Shown here one piece after another: positions 32,200 to 41,623 of a DNA stretch of 64,000 bases. The stretch's first letter is position 1. Each line of letters starts with the position of its first letter. The position numbers were made by a program, and so were the translations under genes. The DNA is from Alphaproteobacteria bacterium (GTDB lineage: Bacteria > Pseudomonadota > Alphaproteobacteria > JAJTHO01 > CANGXP01). The notes below the pieces were generated by a model. The model searched no databases, was not told the DNA's origin, and saw only the letters and a program-made list of their open reading frames with translations. Where the stretch lies: the NCBI GenBank assembly GCA_947457935.1, contig CANGXP010000001.1:68065-132064 (forward strand). The letters run 5' to 3'.

Positions 32200-33591
32200 A
32201 TGTCCAAATCCTCCTCCCGTTTTATCTGTCAAGAATGTGGCGCGAGTGCCCCGCGCTGGCAGGGCAAGTGTGATGCGTGCGGCAGTTGGAATACCCTTGT
32301 GGAAGACACAGGCGGCGGGGCATCCCCGCAAACCAAGAAAATCAAAGGCGGGCATAAGCTAGAATTTGTGGCGTTAGAAGGCACGTCTAAGCCTGAGCCA
32401 CGGCTTATTTCAGGCATGAATGAGTTTGACCGCGTATGTGGCGGCGGGATTGTTCAAGGCTCCGCCATTCTGATTGGCGGCGATCCGGGAATTGGGAAAT
32501 CAACCGTTCTCCTCCAACTCGCAGCCCGCCTGAGCGATACCGTCCCCATTGCCTATATTTCAGGCGAGGAGTCGCTCGATCAAATCCGCCTCCGTGCAGC
32601 ACGGTTGGGGGTGTCAAAAGCGTCCGTTGCCTTGGCTTCCAGCAGTAGCCTTCACGACATTATGGCATCGCTCGATAGCGGGAAGCCGCCTGCCCTCGTC
32701 ATTATTGATTCCATTCAAACGCTGTATAGTGATGTGTTGGATTCCGCCCCTGGAACAGTCGCCCAAGTGCGCTTTTGCGCCCAAGAACTCATTCGCCTTG
32801 CTAAAAAGCGAAATTTCTGCGTGATTTTGGTGGGGCACGTGACCAAAGAAGGGACGCTGGCAGGACCACGGGTGCTGGAACATATGGTTGATACCGTGCT
32901 CTATTTTGAAGGGGATAGGGGGCATCAGTTCCGCATCTTGCGCACGGTGAAAAATCGCTTTGGCGCAACCGATGAAATTGGCGTGTTTGCCATGACGGAT
33001 AAGGGGTTGGAAGAAATTCCCAACCCCTCCGCGCTCTTTTTATCAGAACGCAGCAGTCCTGTTAGTGGCACCGCCGTGTTTGCGGGGATTGAGGGAACGC
33101 GTCCGTTGTTGGTGGAAATTCAAGCCCTTGTTGCCCCCTCGCCGTTGGGCACACCACGCCGCACGGTGGTGGGGTGGGATAATAACCGCCTGTCGATGCT
33201 GCTCGCGGTCTTGGAAAAACGCTGTGGCTTGTCGTTCATTGGGCAAGATGTGTATTTGAATATTGCAGGGGGGCTAAAAATCACCGAACCTGCGGCTGAT
33301 TTGGCTGTTGCCGCTGCCTTGCTCTCTGCTTTGAAAGACACCCCGTTGCCTTCTGATATGGTATTATTTGGCGAGGTGAGTTTGTCAGGTGAAGTCCGCA
33401 CCGTCAGCCAAACGCCGTTACGTCTTAAAGAATCGGCGAAACTCGGGTTTGGTCAGGCCGTGTTGGCGGCAGGCAAAACAGCAGACAGTAAAGATATTAA
33501 AACCACGCAACTGCAAGTGTTGAGTCAGATAGGACTCATTGTGCCACTGAAGCAGAATAAGACCACGCCAAAAACTCTTGTATCGGGATGA
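32200..33591 (+). CDS. radA: DNA repair protein RadA
   Basis: The product has 463 residues. The N-terminal C4 zinc finger is CQECGASAPRWQGKCDAC; the RecA-like ATPase has Walker A GGDPGIGKST and the RadA-specific KNRFGATDEIG motif; a Lon-protease-like C-terminal domain completes it. RadA promotes branch migration in recombination. The last codons (KTLVSG) and the stop share the ATCGGGATGAGTGG sequence found in the palindromic repeat at 29316, so the 3' end may derive from repeat sequence. Confidence 0.95.
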   Translation: MSKSSSRFICQECGASAPRWQGKCDACGSWNTLVEDTGGGASPQTKKIKGGHKLEFVALEGTSKPEPRLISGMNEFDRVCGGGIVQGSAILIGGDPGIGKSTVLLQLAARLSDTVPIAYISGEESLDQIRLRAARLGVSKASVALASSSSLHDIMASLDSGKPPALVIIDSIQTLYSDVLDSAPGTVAQVRFCAQELIRLAKKRNFCVILVGHVTKEGTLAGPRVLEHMVDTVLYFEGDRGHQFRILRTVKNRFGATDEIGVFAMTDKGLEEIPNPSALFLSERSSPVSGTAVFAGIEGTRPLLVEIQALVAPSPLGTPRRTVVGWDNNRLSMLLAVLEKRCGLSFIGQDVYLNIAGGLKITEPAADLAVAAALLSALKDTPLPSDMVLFGEVSLSGEVRTVSQTPLRLKESAKLGFGQAVLAAGKTADSKDIKTTQLQVLSQIGLIVPLKQNKTTPKTLVSG

Positions 33592-33609
33592 GTGGAGAAA
33601 AAAGTTCTT

Positions 33610-33735
33610 ATAATTATTACAATTTAAACTGTTACATAGCCGAAAACGACCGCAGAAGAGCGCGGTGTACTTTGGTACATAAGCGATGCTAAGGGCAGTT
33701 TGCAGGCATGAAGCAGTTTAAAGTGTAATAATTAT
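33610..33735. repeat. GTAC-centred long palindrome, copy B (126 bp)
   Basis: Terminal inverted repeats of 22 bases with one mismatch (33610-33631 and 33714-33735, beginning ATAATTATTACA) flank inner imperfect arms. The centre, 33672.5, is GTAC-TTTG-GTAC (33667-33678). It occupies the radA-rnpB gap and ends four bases before the RNase P RNA 3' end, so it would form a hairpin in read-through transcripts from either side. Confidence 0.88.
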
Positions 33736-33739
33736 ATTA

Positions 33740-34262
33740 GCCAGTCTCACTATAAGCCGAGTTCTGTATTTCTCCTACATGGAAAAACGATAGCTATTCG
33801 TCTAGGAGTATTGTCACCAACACCCTCAAGCAGGCTACCCGAGCGACAATCGGGAAACAGATTCTCATATCGTTTTGCAACATATGACGGTCGCTCCTAT
33901 TTGCCCTTGCTTTCCGTGGGGTTTTCAATGCCTGACGCTGTTACCAGCGTAGCGGTGCGCTCTTACCGCACCTTTTCACCCTTACCCCTGACCAACATCG
34001 ACATAATCACCCGCATAGGGACTGCGCCACGCCTTCAGCTTCCAGTCATTGACAAAAGAGTCAACTCCTTTCAGCTTCGGCTCGCTCGTCACCTCTTCGG
34101 GCGATTCTGCACGATGCTTATCTGTGAGGCGGTATACTTTCTGTTGCACTTTCCGTTGCCTCACGACACCTAGGCGTTACCTAGCACGGTGTTTCCCCAA
34201 AGCTCGGACTTTCCTCAGGAAGGGGTTAAATCCTTCCCGCAACTATCCGCAAGACTGGCTGA
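33740..34262 (-). ncRNA. rnpB: RNase P RNA, class A, with enlarged P12
   Basis: The catalytic RNA of RNase P, which matures tRNA 5' ends. On the minus strand the 5' side shows GAGGAAAGTCCGAGCT, the middle shows CAACAGAAAGTATACCGCC and GGTAAGGGTGAAA-GGTGCGGTAAGAGCGCACCGC in parts, and the 3' side shows ACAGAACTCGGCTTAT, all hallmarks of bacterial type A. Helix P1 pairs GCCAGTCT near 34259 with AGACTGGC ending at 33740. The length, about 523 bases, is well above the usual 380-430. Most of the excess lies in the P12 arm (about 33990-34130). Confidence 0.95.
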
Positions 34263-34267
34263 ATGCT

Positions 34268-34296
34268 TGATAGGCTAAAGCCTTATAATAAGTCAA
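34268..34296 (-). promoter_or_regulatory. rnpB promoter inside the ampD 3' end
   Basis: TTGACT (34291-34296) and CTATCA (34268-34273) on the minus strand are 17 bases apart, placing transcription start at about 34262, where helix P1 of the RNA begins. The -35 element overlaps the last codons of the upstream amidase gene. Confidence 0.7.
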
Positions 34297-34957
34297 GTTT
34301 TTGCTGCACCAAGGATGCAATGCGCCGAACACTTTCCGCATTAGGATCTTCACCTAAATTCTCTATATAAAAATGGCGATGAAACGCGATGGCAGCGGCT
34401 GCCTTGTCTGTCACATCATAGCCGTATTGCGCGAGAAGCGCATAGAAATCTTGGACTTCATCAATATGAGTGAACACTCGCTCATGCCACAACCCTAAGC
34501 CTTGTTCAGCGAAGGCTTCCCACGGGAACAACTCTCCGGGGTCTTGCTTGCGAAGCGGTGCAACGTCCGAATGCCCAATAATATTATACGGTGCTATTTT
34601 ATGCCGCAAAACAATACCTTGCAGCAGATGAGTGAGCGATCGCATCTGTTTCTCAGGGAAAGGCGTATAGCCCCCATCATGCCCTTTATTCACTAATTCG
34701 ATGCCGATGGAGGCACTGTTCACATCCGTAATACCATCCCAATAACTCACCCCTGCATGCCATGCCCGCTTACTCTCGTCCACCAACGCATGTACTGTGC
34801 CGTCTTCCTCAATGCAATAGTGAGCGCTCACTCGTGATTTTGGGTCACATAAGCGACTCAACGCCGCCTTGCCCGTTTTCATGCCTGTGTAATGCAACAC
34901 CACCAGACTAATCGAGAACGTCCGTTCATCAAAATTCGGCGAAATATGAAGAGACAT
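34283..34957 (-). CDS. N-acetylmuramoyl-L-alanine amidase, AmpD type (amidase_2)
   Basis: The product has 224 residues and lacks a signal peptide, so it is probably cytoplasmic and acts in cell-wall recycling on anhydro-muropeptides. Zinc ligands are visible as the His in VVLHYTGM, the His in NIIGHSDVAP and Asp in RKQDPGELFPW. The core SAHYCIEEDGTVHALVDE is conserved. Beyond residue 165 a domain with DFYALLAQYGYDV and IAFHRHF resembles a peptidoglycan-binding module, as in longer AmpD relatives. It is divergent from the AsmA-like gene, 41 bases away. Confidence 0.9.
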   Translation of the reverse strand: MSLHISPNFDERTFSISLVVLHYTGMKTGKAALSRLCDPKSRVSAHYCIEEDGTVHALVDESKRAWHAGVSYWDGITDVNSASIGIELVNKGHDGGYTPFPEKQMRSLTHLLQGIVLRHKIAPYNIIGHSDVAPLRKQDPGELFPWEAFAEQGLGLWHERVFTHIDEVQDFYALLAQYGYDVTDKAAAAIAFHRHFYIENLGEDPNAESVRRIASLVQQKLDLL

Positions 34958-34998
34958 GCTTGCAATTCCATTTATTTTAAGGACAATATTACAGTACT

Positions 34999-37518
34999 AT
35001 GAGAATTTTTCACCACTCCGTCAAATGGTCTAGCATTGTATTGATTGTGCTTGCTGGAATGTGGGCATATTTATCCTTTGCTGTAAACTGGCAAAAGGTT
35101 GCGCAACAACAGCTTGATATGCTCTCACAAGACAAACCGTTGCAACTATCCCTAGAAGGCACACCGTCTTTTTCCTTCCCCTTGGCGATGCGCCTGCCCA
35201 CCCTCACCCTACAGGCAAAAAATTCTTCGCCGCTACTGCCGCATATCACACTGCAAAATATACGGGTTTCTTTTTCGCTAAAACGCTTGTTCACGGGGCG
35301 TTTTGAAGCGGCAAGCGTGCAGGCAGAACAGGTCTTATTTGCCTCGAACAACACAGAAGCGATGCTCGAAAATTTTTCCGCGTCCCTTGCCCCTGATACA
35401 ACAGACGTTATCGCGGTAAACGGGCAGTATAACTGGAACGCGCAAGAGTATACCTTCGCGCTCCGCACACGTTTTATGGACACCACAAACGCGGCAACTT
35501 TTGCCGTCCAACTTGCCGAAAAAAACAATCCTGCAGCCTTATTGCAGCTAGCAGGGCTGGGCGTTGTGCAAGAAAATATCATCGCTGTAAAATTTGATAC
35601 GATAACACTCGAGAGCACCACCATGGCAGGACAACTCGTATTCCGCCCTGAGCCTACGCCGAGCATTGAAGGAAAATTTCATGCAAAAAAAGTAGCGGGT
35701 GGGCAATCTTTTTTTAAGGGACAAGATTTTGCCGTTCTCTCAGGGTTTATGGGCAACGGGGGCAGCAATGGCACAATCGCCGTCACTATTGAGGAATTGA
35801 ACATTCAAAACATCCCGCTTTATACCGCGCAACTAAACGCCACGTTCACCCCTGAAGCGCCTATTCGCTTGAACTTGCAGGCTGTTACCGCCACAAACGC
35901 CCCCCTCACTGCTGCTGCTTTATTTACCCACAGCAAGACGCAATGGAGCTTGGAGCAGATAACACTGCAAACAACAGCGAATACCCTCAACGGACAAATT
36001 GACTATCTCGCAACCCCTGAACCACGCTATGTCATCACGCTGAACACCCCGCAATATACGTCAGAAGCAAGCAACCCTCCTCCCCTCAACTTAGCCACAC
36101 TCGACGCTATCCGCGCCCTTAAAACCCCGATTTCCCTGTCTTTCAGCGCGGAACGCTTCAACACTTTTTCTAACGCGCATCTCTCTATTGATTTAACAGG
36201 ACGTGCCATCACGCTCCATGCCCTGAAAGCAGACGTTGCGCCGCAGCAATCCTTCAGTGCAACAGGAAGCATGGACATCGCGGGGCTTGTGCCAAACATC
36301 AACCTTAAAATTGACGCATCAAGCACCGCACTCAAGCAAATTAGCAATATTTTTGGTGCCCCCCCTGCCCTCCTAGGCTTTATTAAGGGACAAACCACAA
36401 CCACGCTTAACGGCTATGCAACCAATCTCGCCCTCAACTATACACAACAAACACCGCAAGAGCGTCTTGCTATTGAGGGCGCGATAACCCCGCATCCGAC
36501 CCTCACCTTCAAGGGCAACTCACGCTATCAAGCGCAAAACAGCCAAGCCCCGATTAACGCCGTCTCGCCGCTGCTTGTCAATGCGACAGGGTTAGAACTA
36601 AGCCAAATTCAAGGCACACTGGGGCAAGCACAAATCAGCGGGTATGCCCGCCTTGCCACCAGCACCCCGCCAACGCTAGACTTTCGCTTAGAAAGCAATA
36701 ATTTACCGGGCGGCTTTTTATTCCTCCCCTTTTTCGCGCTCCCTGCTGAAACGGGCGATGCGCGTGTTACCTGCAACTCAAGCAATCCCCTTAATCCAGA
36801 AAATGGCTTTAATTTCTCAGGTTTTGCAAGCCTGAACGGGCAGATACAACTTAAAACACAACAAACGACCTTTCAAAACAACACCTTTTATAACGCAACC
36901 GCCGCCTACACCCTGCAAAATGGTCGCCTCACGGGCAGGCTTGCCGCACAACAGCAAAACGGCAATGCGCAAATTGACCTTGCTGCGTATACAAATGCGG
37001 GATTACCAACCCTTGAAACCCGCTTTACCCTCAATAATATGAGCACGGCTATGTTTCTCACAATGGGCAACAGCGGCACAATAAGCGCAACAGGCGTTAC
37101 ATCCTCCCTTGGAAAATGCGTTGAGAATCATCAAAACAGCTTGCAGGGCAACGCCCAAGTACAAATTCAGAATATTTTTCTGCCCCTGCCAAATCTTGCC
37201 AGTGCCGCACAAATCCTCCGTAACACCCCGAATTACATCGGGCTTATTGCCGCTAAAAATTCGCTTGAACCCCAAACTTTTATTTCCAACGCCCGCAGCG
37301 ATTTGCGATTTAATCAAGGATTGGCAACCCTCCAAAATACCACCCTTGCTTTTGACGGCGGCGGCTTGCGGGTTGAAGGCGTTTTGAATGTGCCACGCCG
37401 CCTGATGCGCCTTGCAACCTTCGTCTCTTTTGATGTTATGCCGCAAAATACGCCCCCGCTGAAATTCACGGTGGACGGCAGTTTTGATAATCCGCAGGTG
37501 AATTTTTCGCTGTTTTAA
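34999..37518 (+). CDS. AsmA-like inner-membrane protein
   Basis: The product has 839 residues with one N-terminal transmembrane segment (about residues 11-29, SIVLIVLAGMWAYLSFAV) and no other span; the remainder would be periplasmic. It is rich in short beta-strand motifs such as LTLQAKNSSPLLPHITLQNI, in keeping with AsmA-family beta-groove proteins, thought to bridge lipid transport between the membranes. The C-terminal portion (GLATLQNTTLAFDGGGLRVE, PPLKFTVDGSFDNPQVNFSL) resembles the AsmA C-terminal domain. Family placement is confident, specific role is not. Confidence 0.75.
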   Translation: MRIFHHSVKWSSIVLIVLAGMWAYLSFAVNWQKVAQQQLDMLSQDKPLQLSLEGTPSFSFPLAMRLPTLTLQAKNSSPLLPHITLQNIRVSFSLKRLFTGRFEAASVQAEQVLFASNNTEAMLENFSASLAPDTTDVIAVNGQYNWNAQEYTFALRTRFMDTTNAATFAVQLAEKNNPAALLQLAGLGVVQENIIAVKFDTITLESTTMAGQLVFRPEPTPSIEGKFHAKKVAGGQSFFKGQDFAVLSGFMGNGGSNGTIAVTIEELNIQNIPLYTAQLNATFTPEAPIRLNLQAVTATNAPLTAAALFTHSKTQWSLEQITLQTTANTLNGQIDYLATPEPRYVITLNTPQYTSEASNPPPLNLATLDAIRALKTPISLSFSAERFNTFSNAHLSIDLTGRAITLHALKADVAPQQSFSATGSMDIAGLVPNINLKIDASSTALKQISNIFGAPPALLGFIKGQTTTTLNGYATNLALNYTQQTPQERLAIEGAITPHPTLTFKGNSRYQAQNSQAPINAVSPLLVNATGLELSQIQGTLGQAQISGYARLATSTPPTLDFRLESNNLPGGFLFLPFFALPAETGDARVTCNSSNPLNPENGFNFSGFASLNGQIQLKTQQTTFQNNTFYNATAAYTLQNGRLTGRLAAQQQNGNAQIDLAAYTNAGLPTLETRFTLNNMSTAMFLTMGNSGTISATGVTSSLGKCVENHQNSLQGNAQVQIQNIFLPLPNLASAAQILRNTPNYIGLIAAKNSLEPQTFISNARSDLRFNQGLATLQNTTLAFDGGGLRVEGVLNVPRRLMRLATFVSFDVMPQNTPPLKFTVDGSFDNPQVNFSLF

Positions 37519-37573
37519 CAGCTTGCAGCCATGCGTAAGTTTAAATTGGCGCACTTATTGCAATTAACTTCGC

Positions 37574-39247
37574 ATGCTTCAAAATATCGCCTTATTAGAC
37601 ATTCTAACACCCGCTGCCACACCCAAAGAGAAGGATGTTGCACACGGGGATCGTGATGCTTTTTCTCAAATATTAGACTCTGAAAACAACCGCACCCCTG
37701 AGCAAAAAAAACAAGACACCGCGCAACCGCAAGCAAATCCCGCTTCTTCTGCACAGAACAGTCCTACCCCTCAAGACGCACCCGCTGAAAAAGAACGTGC
37801 CGTAGACACACCGTCTGAGGACGATTCTCTAGCAGATATTGCCCCTTTAGAAGCCCCCCTCAAAACAGAGGCAACAACACCTGTTCTTTTGCACTCACTG
37901 CAGCCAATTCCCACGCCGCTTGCAACTGTGTTACAAAACATTGTTGATTTTTTAGCGCAACAGCCTGTCACAGAAAATGCTGATACAACGCTTGCGCCCA
38001 CACCGTCTCTTATCGGGAAAATCAATGATTTCCTGAAGACTGCAAGCACCTCTCCAACAACAACAGCGGAACAGCCTACCCCTCTTCTCCCGCAATTTGT
38101 TGCAAGTCTTGCCCCGCAAGAGTTGAAAACACTTGTGCAAACACTGAACACCATGAGCGCAAAATCTAATGTGAATACAACCGAACCGTTGGATGTTTCC
38201 TTAAACAGCACGGCAACAAACATCCCTGCTCAACAGCCTATTCAGAATGATGTTACGGCTTTAATGCCCGTTATTCTACCTGTTATTGACACAGCTCAAC
38301 CCCTTGCCGCACAACGTGCCGATACCCTCACCGCCCTGCAAAATCTAGTTGAGAGCGTTAAAGATCCCAAAAAAAATAGCACGGCAAAAACAAGTACAGC
38401 CGCTACTGAAGCAGATACCGCTACCCCCGTTGTATCGCCTCTACTCCAAGCTGCTAGCATCACTCCACCTGTTCCCCTTGCAAGCGATGCACCCGTTGTA
38501 GACAATAACATTACCGCCCCTAAAATGAGTCCTAACAGCGAAAATCAGGCAGAAATAACAACGCAACCTGAGCAACGCATCACAACAGATACTAAAGAGT
38601 CGCGGCAAGAAGTATCAACGCCCACAGACAAGCCGTTGAATGCAGCGAAAGACTCTTTCAATGCAAGCCTCCTCGCTGCACAAAATGATAATAAAGCAAG
38701 CATTCCCGCGCCTTCTCCCACAACAGACAATACACAACAGCAAACACAACAACTCAACTCCGTAACAGAGTCAAAAAGCGTCATCCCGCAAGGCCTCGCG
38801 TCAAAATTGCCGACCACACTCGCCGTAGTGGAACAAATTTCCCTGCAAATGCGCAAAGCCGTTGATGATGGCATTAGCCGTATTCGCATTAAAATGCAGC
38901 CTGCCAGCTTAGGCGCGATTGATATTAAAATGGAAGTGTCTCACGATGGGGCAGTAAAAGCCGTGTTAGGCATTGAAAAGCATGAAACTTTTGAATGGCT
39001 GCAAAAAGATTTTCGGCACTTGGAACGCATCTTGCAAGATACGGGTTTGAAAACAGATTCAAACAGTCTCAGCTTTCACTATCGTGGTGGTGGCGGACAA
39101 GACCAACAAAGCGGACAGCAGCAACAGCCTTTTGGCAACAGCAACTACAATCCCGAAAAGGAAACTTTTCTGGAAGCAAAAATTTCCCTGCTGGGTGAAG
39201 CACCTTCGTTGCGTGCGTCTCAACAAGGTTTGGATATTAAGGTTTAA
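37574..39247 (+). CDS. fliK: Flagellar hook-length control protein FliK
   Basis: The product has 557 residues. The first 400 are low complexity, rich in Pro, Thr, Ala and Gln, as expected for the flexible ruler region. The C-terminal hook-length domain is conserved near residues 420-510: SLQMRKAVDDGISRIRIKMQ followed by PASLGAIDIKMEVSHDGAVK. FliK measures hook length and switches export specificity by contacting FlhB. It lies 11 bases before flgD, which precedes flgE. No Shine-Dalgarno is clear at this start. Confidence 0.88.
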   Translation: MLQNIALLDILTPAATPKEKDVAHGDRDAFSQILDSENNRTPEQKKQDTAQPQANPASSAQNSPTPQDAPAEKERAVDTPSEDDSLADIAPLEAPLKTEATTPVLLHSLQPIPTPLATVLQNIVDFLAQQPVTENADTTLAPTPSLIGKINDFLKTASTSPTTTAEQPTPLLPQFVASLAPQELKTLVQTLNTMSAKSNVNTTEPLDVSLNSTATNIPAQQPIQNDVTALMPVILPVIDTAQPLAAQRADTLTALQNLVESVKDPKKNSTAKTSTAATEADTATPVVSPLLQAASITPPVPLASDAPVVDNNITAPKMSPNSENQAEITTQPEQRITTDTKESRQEVSTPTDKPLNAAKDSFNASLLAAQNDNKASIPAPSPTTDNTQQQTQQLNSVTESKSVIPQGLASKLPTTLAVVEQISLQMRKAVDDGISRIRIKMQPASLGAIDIKMEVSHDGAVKAVLGIEKHETFEWLQKDFRHLERILQDTGLKTDSNSLSFHYRGGGGQDQQSGQQQQPFGNSNYNPEKETFLEAKISLLGEAPSLRASQQGLDIKV

Positions 39248-39258
39248 AGAGGAACATC

Positions 39259-39954
39259 ATGTCTATTCTTACCAACAATACAACGACGAGCAACAACGCC
39301 ACCGCAGCAACAGCGGTCAAATCGTCCACAACCAATGCAGACCAGCAAAAATTTTCTAAAGACTATCTCCTGTTCTTGAATATGCTCACCACGCAACTGA
39401 AGCACCAAGATCCCACAGAACCATTAGATACCAATCAATTTACACAACAACTCGTGCAATTCTCAAATGTTGAACAACAGATCAAGGTCAATGACAAATT
39501 ACAGAAACTGGTTGATAATCAAGGCACAAGCGGTGCCTCTGCAGCCTTAAGCTATTTGGGCAAAGATGTGGATGCAAACTTCAATAAAATCACGCTTAAT
39601 GGCGGCAGTGCCCCGTATCAATTTATCGCCGATCAGAAGTATCAAAAAGTAGAGATTGCTATTCTTAATGACAAAAAAGTTGAAATCCGAAAAATCAACG
39701 GTCCTATAGAGAAAGGCTTGCAACAACTAACATGGAATGGTCGTGACAATAAAGGCAACGCTATGCCAACAGGCACTTACACTGTCAAAGTCACAGGACT
39801 TGATGCAAGCGGCAAGAAAACAGATTTAAGAACGATTATAAGCGGTAAAGTCACCAGCGTTGGCACAGAAAACGGCACACCGATGCTAACCGTAAATGGT
39901 ATCCCCCTTTCTGCAGATCAAATCATTGCTATTCGAGAGGCCGCTGCGGCGTAA
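39259..39954 (+). CDS. flgD: Flagellar hook assembly scaffold FlgD
   Basis: The product has 231 residues. The N-terminal motif FLNMLTTQLKHQDPTEPLDT and FTQQLVQFSNVEQQIKVN defines FlgD, the hook cap. A central tudor/FlgD_ig-like region (LTWNGRDNKGNAMPTGTYTV) follows. AGAGGA precedes the ATG. It is between fliK and flgE. Confidence 0.95.
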   Translation: MSILTNNTTTSNNATAATAVKSSTTNADQQKFSKDYLLFLNMLTTQLKHQDPTEPLDTNQFTQQLVQFSNVEQQIKVNDKLQKLVDNQGTSGASAALSYLGKDVDANFNKITLNGGSAPYQFIADQKYQKVEIAILNDKKVEIRKINGPIEKGLQQLTWNGRDNKGNAMPTGTYTVKVTGLDASGKKTDLRTIISGKVTSVGTENGTPMLTVNGIPLSADQIIAIREAAAA

Positions 39955-39990
39955 ATTATTACTAATTTTAAAAGCTAAGGAGACGTATTT

Positions 39991-41382
39991 ATGAGTATTT
40001 TAGGGTCGTTATTCGCCGCCGTATCGGGCATCAACGGACAATCACAACGCCTTGGCACCATTTCTGATAACGTCGCGAACGTGAGTACCACAGGCTACAA
40101 ACGGATGGAAACACAGTTTTCAACCTTTGTCACCGAATCAACAGTTTCTCGTCACTCTCCAGGGGGTGTTATTTCACGTCCACAAACCCAAATTGCGTCA
40201 CAAGGTTTATTGCAAGCAACACTGAACAATACCGATTTGGCTATTTCTGGCACAGGCTATTTCGTCGTAAATCAAAGTCCTAAACCTACTGTGGGGGATC
40301 AATATCTGTATACACGGGCTGGCTCTTTTCAAGCAGATAACAATGGAAACCTCATTAATGCTGCTGGCTATTACCTACAAGGTTGGCCTCTCACATCAAC
40401 GGGGAATTTGCCCACCAATAACGGCTCTTTAATTAGTTTACAAGCCGTCAACGTCGGGCAGGTTACAGGAAAACCTAGCGCAACATCGCTGGTTGAAATG
40501 GGACTTAATCTGCCCGCTAACTCTGCAAAAAACTCTCTTGGTGATGGCACCATCTCTGATGCTGTGCGTAACAGTGACTTAGTTGTGTTTGACAGCTTAG
40601 GGATTTCGCAAACAATACGGGTAACATGGTCACACTTAAGCAACAATACATGGGCACTCACCATCAACCCTGGAACGGGCACAATTAATGACGTTCTAGA
40701 TTCAACAGCCGTATCTCTTAACACCAGCAACGGTTTCTCCAACACTCTTTCCAGCTCTTTGACCGGTGCCGCAAACAAAAAATATCTCGTAGCATCCTTT
40801 AATAGCGATGGAACACTGGCAGATATTAAAGATCCTACATCGAGCAAATCTGTCATCAGCAACTTGGATGGCACTGTTAAAGTTAATATGGACTTTTCCA
40901 CTTCTGGTTCTTCGAATAATCAAACCATCAGCTTTAATTTTGGTACCAAAAACCAAGCAAACGGTCTTGCACAATATGATGCAGACTTCTTTACCTCATA
41001 CCTTAACCAAAACGGCGTTCGCTTTGGCTCGTTCACAGGTGTGAATATTGGGAAAGACGGTAAAGTTGTCGCGATTTTTGATAATGGTCAAACCCAACCA
41101 CTCTACCAAATTCCGCTCGTGAGTTTTGCGAACCCAAACGGTCTGGAAGTGCGCGGGGGAAACGCCTATGCACAAACAGAAGCAGCTGGGGAATTTATTT
41201 TGCGTGAAGCGGGTGCCTCTGGGACAGGGCAAATCGTTTCTTCTTCGTTAGAGCAATCTACCGTTGATCTCGCAACAGAGTTTTCCAACATGATTTTAAC
41301 GCAACGTGCCTACTCTGCTAACTCTAAGGTTATTAGTACGGCAGATAGTATGCTTGAAGAACTCATCCGAGTTGTAAACTAA
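39991..41382 (+). CDS. flgE: Flagellar hook protein FlgE
   Basis: The product has 463 residues. The N-terminal rod/hook signature ILGSLFAAVSGINGQSQRLG with ISDNVANVSTTGYKR is at residues 3-38, a variable hook domain fills the middle, and the C-terminal coiled segment reads STVDLATEFSNMILTQRAYS. FlgE polymerises into the hook. AAGGAG lies ten bases upstream. It is the last gene before a hairpin and a terminator. Confidence 0.95.
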   Translation: MSILGSLFAAVSGINGQSQRLGTISDNVANVSTTGYKRMETQFSTFVTESTVSRHSPGGVISRPQTQIASQGLLQATLNNTDLAISGTGYFVVNQSPKPTVGDQYLYTRAGSFQADNNGNLINAAGYYLQGWPLTSTGNLPTNNGSLISLQAVNVGQVTGKPSATSLVEMGLNLPANSAKNSLGDGTISDAVRNSDLVVFDSLGISQTIRVTWSHLSNNTWALTINPGTGTINDVLDSTAVSLNTSNGFSNTLSSSLTGAANKKYLVASFNSDGTLADIKDPTSSKSVISNLDGTVKVNMDFSTSGSSNNQTISFNFGTKNQANGLAQYDADFFTSYLNQNGVRFGSFTGVNIGKDGKVVAIFDNGQTQPLYQIPLVSFANPNGLEVRGGNAYAQTEAAGEFILREAGASGTGQIVSSSLEQSTVDLATEFSNMILTQRAYSANSKVISTADSMLEELIRVVN

Positions 41383-41400
41383 ATAGGGGTATAGGGCTTG

Positions 41401-41445
41401 GGCATTAGGGAATGAGAAAGTTCTACTTTCTTATCCCCTAGTGCC
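41401..41445. repeat. Hairpin after flgE
   Basis: A 20-base arm (41401-41420) pairs with 41426-41445 around a five-base loop, with a few mismatches; the inner pairs are AGAAAG with CTTTCT. No T run follows, so it is not a classic terminator. It resembles the hairpin at 21733-21807 in its G-rich arm and AGAA/TTCT core. Confidence 0.5.
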
Positions 41446-41474
41446 TTGCACTAGAGTTACCTCACTCCTCAATA

Positions 41475-41508
41475 GGCTCTATTCCCATGTGGATGGAGCC
41501 TTTTTTTT
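41475..41508 (+). terminator. Terminator of the flagellar unit
   Basis: GGCTC (41475-41479) pairs with GAGCC (41496-41500), with additional inner CCAT/ATGG pairing possible, followed by eight T. It ends the fliK-flgD-flgE transcript about 90 bases after flgE. Confidence 0.75.
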
Positions 41509-41542
41509 AGGCGGGAGGCGGGGGTTGAGAGGCGATAGAAGA

Positions 41543-41598
<56 letters not shown>

Positions 41599-41623
41599 CT
41601 CCCGCCTCTCTACTCTCGCCTCT

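Noticed and set aside
33811-34173. Open frames on both strands inside the RNase P RNA region
   Set aside because: The sequence matches RNase P RNA conserved blocks; frames are incidental.
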